From: Acidobacteriaceae bacterium UBA1307
GTDB taxonomy: Bacteria; Acidobacteriota; Terriglobia; Terriglobales; Acidobacteriaceae
Reading direction: 5' to 3'
Assembly (NCBI GenBank): GCA_002307235.1
Contig: DBTV01000040.1
Coordinates: forward strand, 1-64,000
DNA length: 64,000 nt
Shown here: one piece after another, positions 34,015 through 42,659 of the stretch
Position numbering within the stretch: position 1 is the stretch's first letter
Layout: each line of letters opens with the position of its first letter
Notes under the pieces: model-generated
What the model saw: only the letters and a program-made list of their open reading frames with translations
The model's database searches: none
What the model was told of the DNA's origin: nothing
Made by a program: the position numbers and the translations under genes

Positions 34015-35139
34015 ATGCCTTTCTACCCAGCAGTTGATCCTATCCCGTTGCCCGCGCCCGTGTGGCTGTTCAAGCTGCTGCACATCGTGACGCTGGCCCT
34101 GCACTTTGTCGCCGTGGAGCTGCTGCTCGGCGGCCTGCTGGTGGCCATTGTGCTGAGCCTGTTTCGCGGCTCGCCGAACGCCCGCGTCGCGGCGCGTGCC
34201 CTCGCCCGCCGGCTCACCATCGTCATGACCTACGTGATCAACCTCGGCGTGCCTCCGCTGCTGTTCTCGCAGGTTCTTTACGGCCGCGCCCTCTACACCT
34301 CGAGCGTGCTCATCGGCCTCTACTGGATCGCGGTGGTCTTCCTGCTGATGGCCGTCTACTGGCACCTGTACCGCTTCAGCTATCGTCTGGAAGCGGGCAA
34401 ATCCGCCTGGATCACAGGATTGGTTTCCTGGCTGCTGGCCGGTTCGGTCGCCCGCATTCTCTCGACCAACATGACGCTGATGCTGCGGCCCGAGGACTGG
34501 CGCTCGCTCTACGGCGCTTCGGCCGCTGGCGCTTACCTGCCGACCGGCGACCCGACGACCAATCCGCGCTGGATCATGATGCTGGCCGGCGGCCTGTTCC
34601 TGTCCGGGCTCTGGCTACTGTATCTGGCTGCACGCAAAACCTTTACGGCGGATGAGCAAAAGTTCGTCGCCCGTCTCGGCGGCTCGGTCGCCGCCCTGGC
34701 CGGGGTGGTCTATCTTGCGGCGGGCCTGTGGGCCGCCGCCGTGCAACCCGGCATTGTGCAGACGCTGCTTGCCCACCCTCCCGCGGGCTATGAGTTCTAT
34801 GGTTTCTACGCTCTGGCCGGCAAGCTCTGGATCGGACTGGTGGCGCTGGCCATCGTGGTCGGCATTGTCGCCGCCGCGGCCCGCATTGCCGCCGGATGGA
34901 TGGCCTGGACCGCCGTCCTGCTCGCCGTGCTCATCGAACTCTCTCTGGTCATCTACCGCGACGCCGTCCGCGACCTGACCCTGTTCAGCAAGGGCTACGA
35001 CGTCTGGAACCGGGTCATCGTCACCAACTGGAGCGTCGTTGGACTCTTCCTCGTTCTGTTTGTTGCCGGCGTCGGCGTCATCGGCTGGCTGGTCTCGGTA
35101 GCCGCACGCGCGAAGAAAACCATGGAGGGCGCAGCCTAG
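34015..35139 (+). CDS. CydA-like integral membrane protein of a quinol-oxidising complex
   Basis: 374 residues with about nine TM segments and no signal peptide. The N-terminal helices carry histidines ('LLHIVTLALHFVAVELLLGG') placed like heme ligands, and the helix pattern resembles the N-terminal bundle of cytochrome bd subunit I without its quinol loop. It begins an operon with Rieske, cytochrome b and a second CydA-like protein fused to cytochrome c, spaced by 3 to 235 bp, so it is probably a subunit of the same respiratory complex. Homology assignment is tentative; a NrfD-like quinol-interacting anchor is the main alternative. Confidence 0.55.
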   Translation: MPFYPAVDPIPLPAPVWLFKLLHIVTLALHFVAVELLLGGLLVAIVLSLFRGSPNARVAARALARRLTIVMTYVINLGVPPLLFSQVLYGRALYTSSVLIGLYWIAVVFLLMAVYWHLYRFSYRLEAGKSAWITGLVSWLLAGSVARILSTNMTLMLRPEDWRSLYGASAAGAYLPTGDPTTNPRWIMMLAGGLFLSGLWLLYLAARKTFTADEQKFVARLGGSVAALAGVVYLAAGLWAAAVQPGIVQTLLAHPPAGYEFYGFYALAGKLWIGLVALAIVVGIVAAAARIAAGWMAWTAVLLAVLIELSLVIYRDAVRDLTLFSKGYDVWNRVIVTNWSVVGLFLVLFVAGVGVIGWLVSVAARAKKTMEGAA

Positions 35140-35142
35140 CTT

Positions 35143-35619
35143 ATGAGCGAACTCGAAAATTCCCCCTCGATCGTCAAGGAACCGGAGAAGAGCCGCCGGG
35201 CCTTTCTGGCCGTGGCCGGAGCAGCGGGTCTGGCCTACACGGCCGCCCTCGCCTACCCGGTCTACCGCTATCTGGCCTCGCCACTGGAGATGGCCGAAAG
35301 CGCCGCCGCCGTCACCACCGTCACCCTCAAAGACGCCCACAAGATCCCCGCCGGATCGGCCCTGATGTTCAAGTTCGGGCCCAAACCGGCCGTGCTCATT
35401 CATCACGCAGACGGCCGCTGGATCGCCATGACCGCCGTCTGCACCCATCTGGGATGCACCATCCAATACGAACCGGAGGCTGACCGCATTCACTGCGCCT
35501 GCCATGGTGGAGTCTACAATGCTTACACCGGCGCAAACGTCAGCGGACCCCCTCCGAAACCGCTCACCCTTTATAAGGTGGCGGTGAATACTGCAGGAGT
35601 CGAGGTCTCGCGCGCCTGA
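35143..35619 (+). CDS. Rieske [2Fe-2S] protein
   Basis: 158 residues. N-terminal signal anchor of Tat type ('KSRRAFLAVAGAAGLAYTAALAYPVYRYL'); the cluster motifs are 'CTHLGC' (near residue 106) and 'CACHGG' (near residue 127), each giving one Cys and one His ligand and with the disulfide cysteines typical of bc-complex Rieske proteins. It moves electrons from quinol to a cytochrome c. Three bases after the preceding gene. The cytochrome b partner lies beyond the kduD-like gene. Confidence 0.93.
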   Translation: MSELENSPSIVKEPEKSRRAFLAVAGAAGLAYTAALAYPVYRYLASPLEMAESAAAVTTVTLKDAHKIPAGSALMFKFGPKPAVLIHHADGRWIAMTAVCTHLGCTIQYEPEADRIHCACHGGVYNAYTGANVSGPPPKPLTLYKVAVNTAGVEVSRA

Positions 35620-35663
35620 CCGGCAGTTCATTCATCGCTTTCTGATAAAGGAGTTTTTTTTCG

Positions 35664-36428
35664 ATGGGAATTCTCGATCTGTTCAGCCTCAAGGGCAAGA
35701 ACGCTCTCGTCACCGGGTCCGGCCAGGGTCTCGGCTCTGGCATGGCCATCGCCTTTGCACAGGCTGGTGCCAATGTCACATTGCATAACTATGACGCCGT
35801 GCATGAGGACGTCATCGCCGAGGTCGAAAAGACCGGCGTCAAGTACATCACCCGTTCGGGCGACGTCTGCGACAAGAAGGTCGCCTACGGTCTGGTCGAT
35901 GACACCATCAAGGAATTCGGCTCCATCGACATTCTGGTCAACAATGCCGGCACCATCCGCCGCGCTCCAGCCGCCGAGCACTCGGAGGATTTCTGGAACA
36001 CGGTCATCAACACCAACCTCAACAGCGTCTGGTTCCTGAGCCAGTATGCCGGCAACAAGATGCTCGCCCAGGGCAGTGGCAAAATCATCAACACCGCCTC
36101 GCTGCTCAGCTTCCAGGGCGGCATCAACGTCCCCGGCTACGCGGCGGCCAAAGGCGGCGTCGCCCAGCTCACCAAGGCTCTGGCCAATGAGTGGGCCTCC
36201 AAGGGAATCAACGTCAACGCCATCGCCCCCGGCTACATGGCCACCGACAACACCAAGGCTCTGCGCGCCGATAAAGAGCGCTCGGAAGCCATTCTGACCC
36301 GTATTCCTGCCGGTCGCTGGGGTCTGCCCTCCGATCTGGCCGGTGCGGCCGTTTTCCTCGCTTCCGAAGCCGGCAGTTACGTCAACGGCCATGTTCTGGT
36401 CGTCGACGGCGGCTGGCTCTGCCGCTAG
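35664..36428 (+). CDS. kduD: 2-deoxy-D-gluconate 3-dehydrogenase (KduD-like SDR)
   Basis: 254 residues, short-chain dehydrogenase: cofactor motif 'ALVTGSGQGLGSGMA' , 'ILVNNAGTIRR', catalytic Ser in 'NTASLLSFQGG', Tyr-Lys in 'PGYAAAKGGV', and the KduD-typical 'NVNAIAPGYMATDNTKALRAD' and 'RIPAGRWGLPSDLAGAAVFLAS'. KduD reduces or oxidises keto-deoxy sugars from pectin and uronate breakdown. It stands between the Rieske and cytochrome b genes of a respiratory operon, with no other uronate gene nearby. Confidence 0.85.
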   Translation: MGILDLFSLKGKNALVTGSGQGLGSGMAIAFAQAGANVTLHNYDAVHEDVIAEVEKTGVKYITRSGDVCDKKVAYGLVDDTIKEFGSIDILVNNAGTIRRAPAAEHSEDFWNTVINTNLNSVWFLSQYAGNKMLAQGSGKIINTASLLSFQGGINVPGYAAAKGGVAQLTKALANEWASKGINVNAIAPGYMATDNTKALRADKERSEAILTRIPAGRWGLPSDLAGAAVFLASEAGSYVNGHVLVVDGGWLCR

Positions 36429-36519
36429 ATTTTTCTCTCCGGGCCGCCCCTGGCGGACGGTCCGGAGAAAAAATCGACCCTCCGGCAAAGCAACGGCGCG
36501 AGCTCAAAGGAACCTAGGC

Positions 36520-37608
36520 ATGAGCGCAAAAAACATTGCAAGCTCCGCATACGAATGGGTCGATGAACGGTTGGGCCTCACGGAACTGGCCGCCTTCGCG
36601 CGACACAAACAGGTCCCGGTCCACAAGCACTCCTTCTGGTACTACTGGGGCGGCCTGTCGCTGTTTTTCTTTATCGTCCAGTGCCTGACGGGCGTGCTGC
36701 TGCTGGTCTACTACCGGCCCGGCGCCGACGCCTACGAGTCGGTCCGCCAGATCACCATCTCCATGCACTTCGGCTGGCTCATCCGTTCGCTGCACTCCTG
36801 GTCAGCGAACCTGATGATCTTCTCGGTCGTGGTGCACATGTTCTCGGTCTTCTTCATGAAGGCCTATCGCAAGCCACGCGAGTTTGGCTGGTTTTCGGGG
36901 CTCGGCCTGCTGGCTCTGGCCATGGTCTTCGGCTTCTCCGGCTACCTGTTGCCGATGGACGATCTGGCCTTCTTTGCCACCAAGGTCGGCCTGCAGATTC
37001 CCGCGACGGTGCCGGTCGTCGGCCCCGTAATCGCCAATATGCTGCGTGGCGGCCTTGAGGTCAACGAGTTCACCGTGCAGCGCTTCTTCGCTCTGCATGT
37101 CGTCGTGCTACCGGCCCTCTTCCTGCCCCTGCTCGGCTTCCATCTCTGGCTGGTGCAAAAGCACGGCAATGCGGCTCCGCCAAGCGTCGAAGCGCTGCCG
37201 GCCGCCGAGCGCAAATCGATCCCCTTCTTCCCGAACTTCGCGATGAAGGATCTCGGCATGTGGCTGATCGCGCTCAACATTCTGGCGCTTCTGGCCGCCG
37301 TCTTCCCCTGGGCGCTCGGCAAGCAATACGATCCACTGGCCCCGGCCCCCTTGGGCATTCACCCCGAGTGGTACTTCATGAGTCCCTTCGAGTTGCTCAA
37401 GCTGATCGGCGCCGTGCTTCCGGGTGAGATCGGCGAGCTGGCCGGCATGGGACTGGTCAACATCGCCATCCTGCTCTGGCTCGTGATTCCCTTCTACGAC
37501 ACGCGTTCGGCCTCGGGCCGTCGCGCGCGCCTGACGCACTACTTTGGTCTCGCGGCCATCTTTGCGGTCTTATTCACCACCATCCTCGGATACTGGTCGG
37601 TCCGGTAA
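36520..37608 (+). CDS. Cytochrome b of a bc-type complex
   Basis: 362 residues from ATG 36520, eight TM segments in one chain (N- and C-terminal halves joined). Heme histidines: 'ISMHFGWLIRSLHSW' in helix B and 'FALHVVVLPALFLPLLGFH' in helix D. The quinol-oxidation site appears as 'GIHPEWYF' (PEWY). AAAGG lies nine bases before the start; the frame further upstream is a shadow of kduD. Works with the Rieske protein to oxidise quinol and pump protons. Confidence 0.92.
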   Translation: MSAKNIASSAYEWVDERLGLTELAAFARHKQVPVHKHSFWYYWGGLSLFFFIVQCLTGVLLLVYYRPGADAYESVRQITISMHFGWLIRSLHSWSANLMIFSVVVHMFSVFFMKAYRKPREFGWFSGLGLLALAMVFGFSGYLLPMDDLAFFATKVGLQIPATVPVVGPVIANMLRGGLEVNEFTVQRFFALHVVVLPALFLPLLGFHLWLVQKHGNAAPPSVEALPAAERKSIPFFPNFAMKDLGMWLIALNILALLAAVFPWALGKQYDPLAPAPLGIHPEWYFMSPFELLKLIGAVLPGEIGELAGMGLVNIAILLWLVIPFYDTRSASGRRARLTHYFGLAAIFAVLFTTILGYWSVR

Positions 37609-37623
37609 CAGCGGGAGAGCGTT

Positions 37624-38988
37624 ATGAACTACCCCTTTTGGGAAATTCCAATCCTCGGTTCCGGCTGGGTGATCGGCATCATCGCCATCTTCCATGTCAT
37701 GATCTCGCAGTTCGCCGTCGGTGGCGGCCTCTACCTGCCCGTGGCCGAGCGCAAGATGCAGCGCATGACAGACCCCGTGCTGCGCGAGGCGTGGCGAAAG
37801 CAGTTGGCCCGCCACTCGAAGTTCTTCCTGCTCGTCACCGGTGTCTTCGGCACCGTCTCCGGCGTCGGCATCTGGTTTGCCATCGGGCTCACGCACCCGG
37901 AGGCCACCAGCACGCTGATTCACAACTTCGTCTTCGGCTGGGCCATCGAGTGGGTCTTCTTCCTCGTCGAGCTGACCACCATCGCCGTCTACTACTACAC
38001 CTGGGACAAGATCGACGACAAGCTCCACCTCCAGGTGGGCTGGGTCTACGCCATTGCCTCGGCCTTCACGCTGATCATCATCAATGGCATTCTCTCCTTC
38101 ATGCTCACCCCGGGCGATGCCTGGATCGCCGTGGCCGGCACCGGGCAGGAGGCCAGCAAGTTCTGGAACGGATTCTTCAACCCGACCTACTGGCCGAGCC
38201 TGTTCCTGCGCTCCTGCGTCTGCTGCTCGCTGGCCGGCGTCTGGGCCCTGATCACCGCCAGCCGTCTGGACGGCGACAAGCAGCCGGAGCTGAAGACCTC
38301 GCTGGTGCGCTGGAGCGCCCGCTGGCTCGTGCCCTCCTTCCTCGCCATGCCGTTGCTGATGATCTGGTACTACCTCTGCGTACCGGCCTCGCAACAGGCA
38401 CTGCTCACCCTCGGCATCGACACCATCAATGCCGGAACCTTCTCGGCAGTCACGCGCATGGCGCTGGTCATCGTGCTCACCTCGGCCACCATCGTCGGCG
38501 TCACCTACTTTCTGGCCTACCGCAGCCCGCGGGACTTCAGCCTTTCCTATGCGCTCGCTGTCCTGCTGCTAGCCCTCATCGCCACCGGCGCCGGCGAGTA
38601 CTCGCGCGAGATGCTGCGCAAGCCCTACGTCATCGGCCGCTGGATGTACTCGAATGGAACCCGCGTGCCGGCCGTCGCCCGCATCAACCGGGAGGGCTAC
38701 CTGAAGAACTCGCTCTGGACCTGGGGTAACGGCGCCACCAGCTACTCGCGCGGCGAGGCCATCTTCCGCGGCGAGTGCAGTTCCTGCCACACCATGGACG
38801 GCTACCGGCCCATCCGCACCCTGCTCGCCGGTCGTGACAGCGCCAACATCCACAACTTTGTCCAGATGCTCCACGACTACAAACCCGACATGCCCTACCG
38901 CAAGTTCATGCCGCCGATGGCCGGCACCGCGCAGGATGTCGACGATCTCAGCAACTACCTCAACGCCAAGATCAACCTCGGCAAATAA
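37624..38988 (+). CDS. CydA-like membrane protein fused to cytochrome c
   Basis: 454 residues. The first 340 residues hold about nine TM segments beginning 'MNYPFWEIPILGSGWVIGIIAIFHVMISQFAVGGGLYLPVAER', similar to the core bundle of cytochrome bd subunit I but without the Q-loop sequence. The C-terminal 100 residues are periplasmic with a single heme c motif CSSCH and a distal 'KFMPPMAGT' methionine region. It is the last gene of the bc-type operon, so it may take the role of cytochrome c1 while adding a second quinone or heme b site. A terminator follows at 39013. Confidence 0.7.
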   Translation: MNYPFWEIPILGSGWVIGIIAIFHVMISQFAVGGGLYLPVAERKMQRMTDPVLREAWRKQLARHSKFFLLVTGVFGTVSGVGIWFAIGLTHPEATSTLIHNFVFGWAIEWVFFLVELTTIAVYYYTWDKIDDKLHLQVGWVYAIASAFTLIIINGILSFMLTPGDAWIAVAGTGQEASKFWNGFFNPTYWPSLFLRSCVCCSLAGVWALITASRLDGDKQPELKTSLVRWSARWLVPSFLAMPLLMIWYYLCVPASQQALLTLGIDTINAGTFSAVTRMALVIVLTSATIVGVTYFLAYRSPRDFSLSYALAVLLLALIATGAGEYSREMLRKPYVIGRWMYSNGTRVPAVARINREGYLKNSLWTWGNGATSYSRGEAIFRGECSSCHTMDGYRPIRTLLAGRDSANIHNFVQMLHDYKPDMPYRKFMPPMAGTAQDVDDLSNYLNAKINLGK

Positions 38989-39012
38989 CCCGCGGCTTCC
39001 CCGCACACACAT

Positions 39013-39041
39013 AAAAAGGCCCGCTCTCGGCGGGCCTTTTT
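39013..39041. terminator. Bidirectional terminator, copy 1
   Basis: GGCCCGC (39018-39024) pairs with GCGGGCC (39030-39036), flanked by A5 and T5. The same 29 bp recurs at 39261-39289. Confidence 0.85.
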
Positions 39042-39062
39042 ATGTGAATGACAAAGCGGTGC

Positions 39063-39230
39063 TTTGAAAGGGCACGGATTTATCCGTGCCACATCGGTCA
39101 GGAAAAAAAGGGGCTTCAGCCCCTGAGGAAAGACCTTCTGCGCAAAGTTCGCAAGAAGCATCTCCTCAGCGCCTAAAGGCGAAATCTCTTTGTCCCTCTT
39201 TTGGCCCAGCTGAGGCCGGGCCCTTTCAAA
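39063..39230. repeat. Composite palindromic element
   Basis: The ends are an 11 bp inverted repeat, TTTGAAAGGGC (39063-39073) and GCCCTTTCAAA (39220-39230). Inside are smaller palindromes: GGCACGGA/TCCGTGCC, GGGGCT/AGCCCC and CGCC/GGCG units. No coding capacity. It resembles REP-like intergenic units that are frequent in acidobacterial genomes. Confidence 0.6.
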
Positions 39231-39260
39231 ACAATGTGTAGATCGAGTTTGCCTGCACCA

Positions 39261-39289
39261 AAAAAGGCCCGCTCTCGGCGGGCCTTTTT
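39261..39289. terminator. Bidirectional terminator, copy 2
   Basis: Same hairpin as at 39013-39041, GGCCCGC (39266-39272) with GCGGGCC (39278-39284), flanked by A and T runs. It lies at the 3' side of the leftward hypothetical gene 39320-40096. Confidence 0.85.
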
Positions 39290-39319
39290 CATTGGTTCTT
39301 CACCCACAAACCAGCAAAA

Positions 39320-40096
39320 CTACTCGTTCTTGATCTCCGTTGCCTTGTCGTTGACGTAGGTGATCGTCCACTTTTTGCCCGCCTGGTCAAAGTGCACCGT
39401 GCGATTGCCGTGCTCGTAGCCTGTAGCCTCGAACTTTTGGCCAATCGCCATCCAGCTCTGCCGCTCGCTCATCCCCGGCTTCACCTGATGCGCGTCAATC
39501 GCGGCCCACACATCCTTTGACCAGTGGTCATAGATCGTGTGCGGATCGTCGTAGAAGAAGATCTGGTCGCAGAAGTAAGCCTCTTCGCTGCCGTCGATGG
39601 CACCCACCGCCAGCGCATACTCCTTCGTCTCCCCCGGCAGCGTAAACAGCAACAGAGCCTGCTTGCTGCCATGCGAGATGCCATCGTCCACATTCGCCGG
39701 CGCCGCCTGCTTGACCGCCTTCTTCAGTTCCAGCTTCTGCGCCGCGGCAAGCACGCCCACCGGCTTCGCAAAGATGACCTTGCCCCCCTCGTAGGGGTAG
39801 TACGGCATGATGTAGCCATTACGCACCCACACCGTCAGCCCCTCGAACCTCTTCATGTGCTCAAAGTAGCGCGGCATCATCGCGCGCATCACCACATAGT
39901 CGTCCATGTTCGAGCTTTTTTCGGGCCCGGCATTTTTCACCACGCCCGGCGCGCTCCTCTGGTGCCAGACAAACAACAGGTATACGCCGCCGATCGCAAC
40001 CGAGACCAACGTAATCACAAGCGCCTTCTGCCACGTCTTCAAGAGCTCTCCTCCGCGCACGTCGCCGCGCGCCTGCATTTTTTTGTGTATCGCCAT
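39320..40096 (-). CDS. Hypothetical single-pass membrane protein
   Basis: 258 residues from ATG 40096. One TM segment near residues 24-43 ('ALVITLVSVAIGGVYLLFVW') and a soluble domain of about 200 residues on the outer side, with repeated aromatic motifs ('NGYIMPYYPYEGGKVIFAKP', 'FFYDDPHTIYDHWSKDVW', 'GNRTVHFDQAGKKWTITYVNDK'). I do not recognise the family. The last lines read like a small beta-sheet domain. It is followed by terminator copy 2 and stands beside, but is not clearly in an operon with, the MFS gene upstream (20 bp gap to 40117). Confidence 0.65.
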   Translation of the reverse strand: MAIHKKMQARGDVRGGELLKTWQKALVITLVSVAIGGVYLLFVWHQRSAPGVVKNAGPEKSSNMDDYVVMRAMMPRYFEHMKRFEGLTVWVRNGYIMPYYPYEGGKVIFAKPVGVLAAAQKLELKKAVKQAAPANVDDGISHGSKQALLLFTLPGETKEYALAVGAIDGSEEAYFCDQIFFYDDPHTIYDHWSKDVWAAIDAHQVKPGMSERQSWMAIGQKFEATGYEHGNRTVHFDQAGKKWTITYVNDKATEIKNE

Positions 40097-40116
40097 TCTA
40101 CTCAAGGCAGAAAGCC

Positions 40117-41433
40117 TCAGGCATCCTTGCGCACAAAGCCCTTCAGCTCTTCGGCCGTCAGCCGGTCGGCCTTGCGCAGCACCGGAAACAGCGTGGCCCA
40201 GCTTCCCGCCACCACCATCGCGCCAATGCCGCCGTAGACGGTCGCCCGCACCGCGCCCCACCACTGCGCCGTCAGTCCACTCTCAAACTCGCCCAGCTCA
40301 TTCGACGCGCCGATGAACAGAGAATTGACCGCGCTCACCCGGCCGCGCATCTCGTCCGGCGTCGCCAGTTGCAGAATCGAGCCGCGAATCACCACGCTGA
40401 TCGAGTCCGCCATCCCCGCGACAAACAACGCCGCGAGCGACAGCACCAGCGAGTGCGAGAGCCCAAAGACCACCGTCGCCGCGCCGAAGATCGCCACGCA
40501 GACAAACAGACGGATTCCGGCCTTGCGCCGAAACGGAAACCGCGCCATCACCAGCGACATCACCACCGCGCCCGCCGCCGGAGCCGAACGCAGCAGACCC
40601 AGCCCGCGCGGGCCCGTATGCAAAATCTCGCTCGCGAAGATCGGCGTCAACGCCACCGCGCCCCCCAGCAACACCGCAAACAGATCCAGCGAAGCCGCGC
40701 CCAACAGCAGCGGCGACCGGCCCATATAGCGGAACCCGGCCAGCACAACGCCCAGCGACAGCTCACGCCTCTGCGTCGGAGCCTCGATCCGCAGGCGCAT
40801 CCGGCCAATCAGCACCAGCGCCCAGCCAAGCATGAGCAGATTGAACAGGTACACAATGCCTGCGCCCTCCAGAAAATCAAAGGAAGAGCCCGGCAGCAAC
40901 CGATGCAGCGAGAGCGAAAACAGCACACCACCCACCGCCGGCCCCAGAATCGTCGACGACTGAAAGACCGTCGCGCCCCAGGTGACCGCATTCACAAAAT
41001 CTTTTTCCGGAACCAGCTTGGGGATCAGCGCCGCGTTCGATGGCCCGGAAAAGCTCCGCGCCAGACCCCAGAAAAACAGCACGCCGTAGATGGGCAACAC
41101 GCTGTGCAGTCCCCGCCGCGTCAGCTCCAGCAGCGCCACCGTGCAGAGGGCCTGCACCGCATAACAAAGCAGAATAATCTTGCGCCGGTCAAAGCGGTCG
41201 GCGGCGTGGCCGGCCGGCAGCAGAAAGATCAGCCCCGGCAAAAACTGCGCCAACCCCGTGAATCCCAGGTCAATCGCGCGATGCGTGACCGCGTACACCT
41301 GCCAGGCCACAGCCACCGACTGCGCCGCGGAACCGACCACCGCGCCCACGCGCGCCAACTGAAAGAGCATAAAGTTGCGCGAAGCAAAGGCTTCCATGCC
41401 ACGCCGGAAAGGTCTTCGGGAAGGTACGTCCAT
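40117..41433 (-). CDS. MFS transporter (EntS/MFS_3 type)
   Basis: 438 residues, twelve TM segments. Motif A-like loop 'GHAADRFDRRKII' between TM2 and TM3, and the MFS_3 pattern 'FWGLARSFSGPSNAALIPKLVPEKDFVNAVTWGATVFQSSTILGPAVGGVLF'. Exporters of this group carry siderophores or drugs; substrate unknown. ATG 41433. The hypothetical protein downstream starts 20 bp after its stop and may be co-transcribed. Confidence 0.85.
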   Translation of the reverse strand: MDVPSRRPFRRGMEAFASRNFMLFQLARVGAVVGSAAQSVAVAWQVYAVTHRAIDLGFTGLAQFLPGLIFLLPAGHAADRFDRRKIILLCYAVQALCTVALLELTRRGLHSVLPIYGVLFFWGLARSFSGPSNAALIPKLVPEKDFVNAVTWGATVFQSSTILGPAVGGVLFSLSLHRLLPGSSFDFLEGAGIVYLFNLLMLGWALVLIGRMRLRIEAPTQRRELSLGVVLAGFRYMGRSPLLLGAASLDLFAVLLGGAVALTPIFASEILHTGPRGLGLLRSAPAAGAVVMSLVMARFPFRRKAGIRLFVCVAIFGAATVVFGLSHSLVLSLAALFVAGMADSISVVIRGSILQLATPDEMRGRVSAVNSLFIGASNELGEFESGLTAQWWGAVRATVYGGIGAMVVAGSWATLFPVLRKADRLTAEELKGFVRKDA

Positions 41434-41550
41434 GATATGGATTTAGGGTACCGCGCAGGCACCCTGCATTTCCATGGCATGCTGCCTCCATGTCGCGAAA
41501 ATTCCCGTTTTTGGCGGGATTTTTCTTCCCCTTCGCGCGCAACCCCGCGC

Positions 41551-42108
41551 CTACTCTTCCATATCCGGCTCGGTCCACAGCAGAATCGCCTGCGGCAAGG
41601 TCATGTACAGGCACAAACTCAGCAGCAGCCCGCCGTACAGAAACTGATCTCCGGTGAACGGCCGCAACAGCAAAAGCATCCTCGACTGATCCATCTTCCA
41701 AAACTGAATAATCCATAGAACCGTGCAGAAAAGACCCAAAATTTGATAGGCAATGTAATGCGCCCGGCTATTCTGCGCCTGCTCGCGCTCGTCGTTCTGC
41801 AACACGTTCTCCGGCGCAGGCCGTTCGAGCGTCCATCGCGTCAGGCGCGCCGTCATCCTCTGCCACCGCATCTGGGGCCGACTGAAGGGGCGCACCAGCC
41901 CTTGAATCGAACGACCACCCAGCAAATACATGCCGACGAGCTGAATGTAGACAAAGAGCCCGATCCCCGTTTCGAGCCACTGGTCGAAACGCCAACTCGC
42001 CATGAACAAAGCGAGAAAGCCCGCATAGACCGCCACCACCAAAGTCCGCCGCCGCCGTTGCGAGGCCATGTTCACGCGCCTGCCAAAGAACACCAACTCC
42101 GCCCTCAT
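41551..42108 (-). CDS. Tandem paralogous membrane protein, copy C
   Basis: 185 residues from ATG 42108, which overlaps the stop of copy B (ATGA). Four TM segments in two pairs. It shares with copies A and B a 'GLVRPF' turn after TM2, a charged 'NDEREQAQNSRAHYIAY' helix and the C-terminal 'LPQAILLWTEPDMEE' tail. Family not recognised. Fourth gene of the XRE operon. Confidence 0.7.
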   Translation of the reverse strand: MRAELVFFGRRVNMASQRRRRTLVVAVYAGFLALFMASWRFDQWLETGIGLFVYIQLVGMYLLGGRSIQGLVRPFSRPQMRWQRMTARLTRWTLERPAPENVLQNDEREQAQNSRAHYIAYQILGLFCTVLWIIQFWKMDQSRMLLLLRPFTGDQFLYGGLLLSLCLYMTLPQAILLWTEPDMEE

Positions 42109-42659
42109 AGCTGCTCCTCCACATCCGGCTCGTTCCACAGAATCAGCATCTGTGGCAACACCCACAGCATCAGCACCAGCAGAAACACCGCAAAGGGACC
42201 GATGCGATCAAACCAGCGCACATGCAGCCAGCCCAGCGCCACGTACGCCGCAAAGAGCAGAAGCGCGAACCTGCGCACCACCACATAGGCGCGATAGTGC
42301 TCACGGTCGCGTTCATGCTGCTCGCGCTCGTCAAGATCAATCTCGCCCCATGTCGATTCTTTTTCCTGCTTGCCGAAGAGCGTGCGCAGCCCTGTCTGGA
42401 GAGGAAATAGCGCCGTACGCGGCCTGCCAAAATACTTCACCGGCCCGTCCGCACGCACGCCACCCACCATTGCCGTTATGCCGCTAAGCGTAACAAAAAG
42501 CATCGTGCCATCGAAATCTTCAGCCCCATGCCGCGCCAGATGCTTCAAAAACGCTCCGCATAAAATCGCGCAAAAAGCGAGCACCACCACCACATACCCG
42601 CGCCGTCGGCTGCGCCGGTTCAGGCTGAAGCCCAGTGGCCTCTTTCCCTCGACGATCAC
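42105..42659 (-). CDS. Tandem paralogous membrane protein, copy B
   Basis: 184 residues from GTG 42659, which overlaps the stop of copy A (GTGA); the longer frame upstream is a shadow. Four TM segments; shared elements are 'GPVKYF', 'LDEREQHERDREHYRAY' and 'LPQMLILWNEPDVEEQL'. Family not recognised. Confidence 0.7.
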   Translation of the reverse strand: MIVEGKRPLGFSLNRRSRRRGYVVVVLAFCAILCGAFLKHLARHGAEDFDGTMLFVTLSGITAMVGGVRADGPVKYFGRPRTALFPLQTGLRTLFGKQEKESTWGEIDLDEREQHERDREHYRAYVVVRRFALLLFAAYVALGWLHVRWFDRIGPFAVFLLVLMLWVLPQMLILWNEPDVEEQL

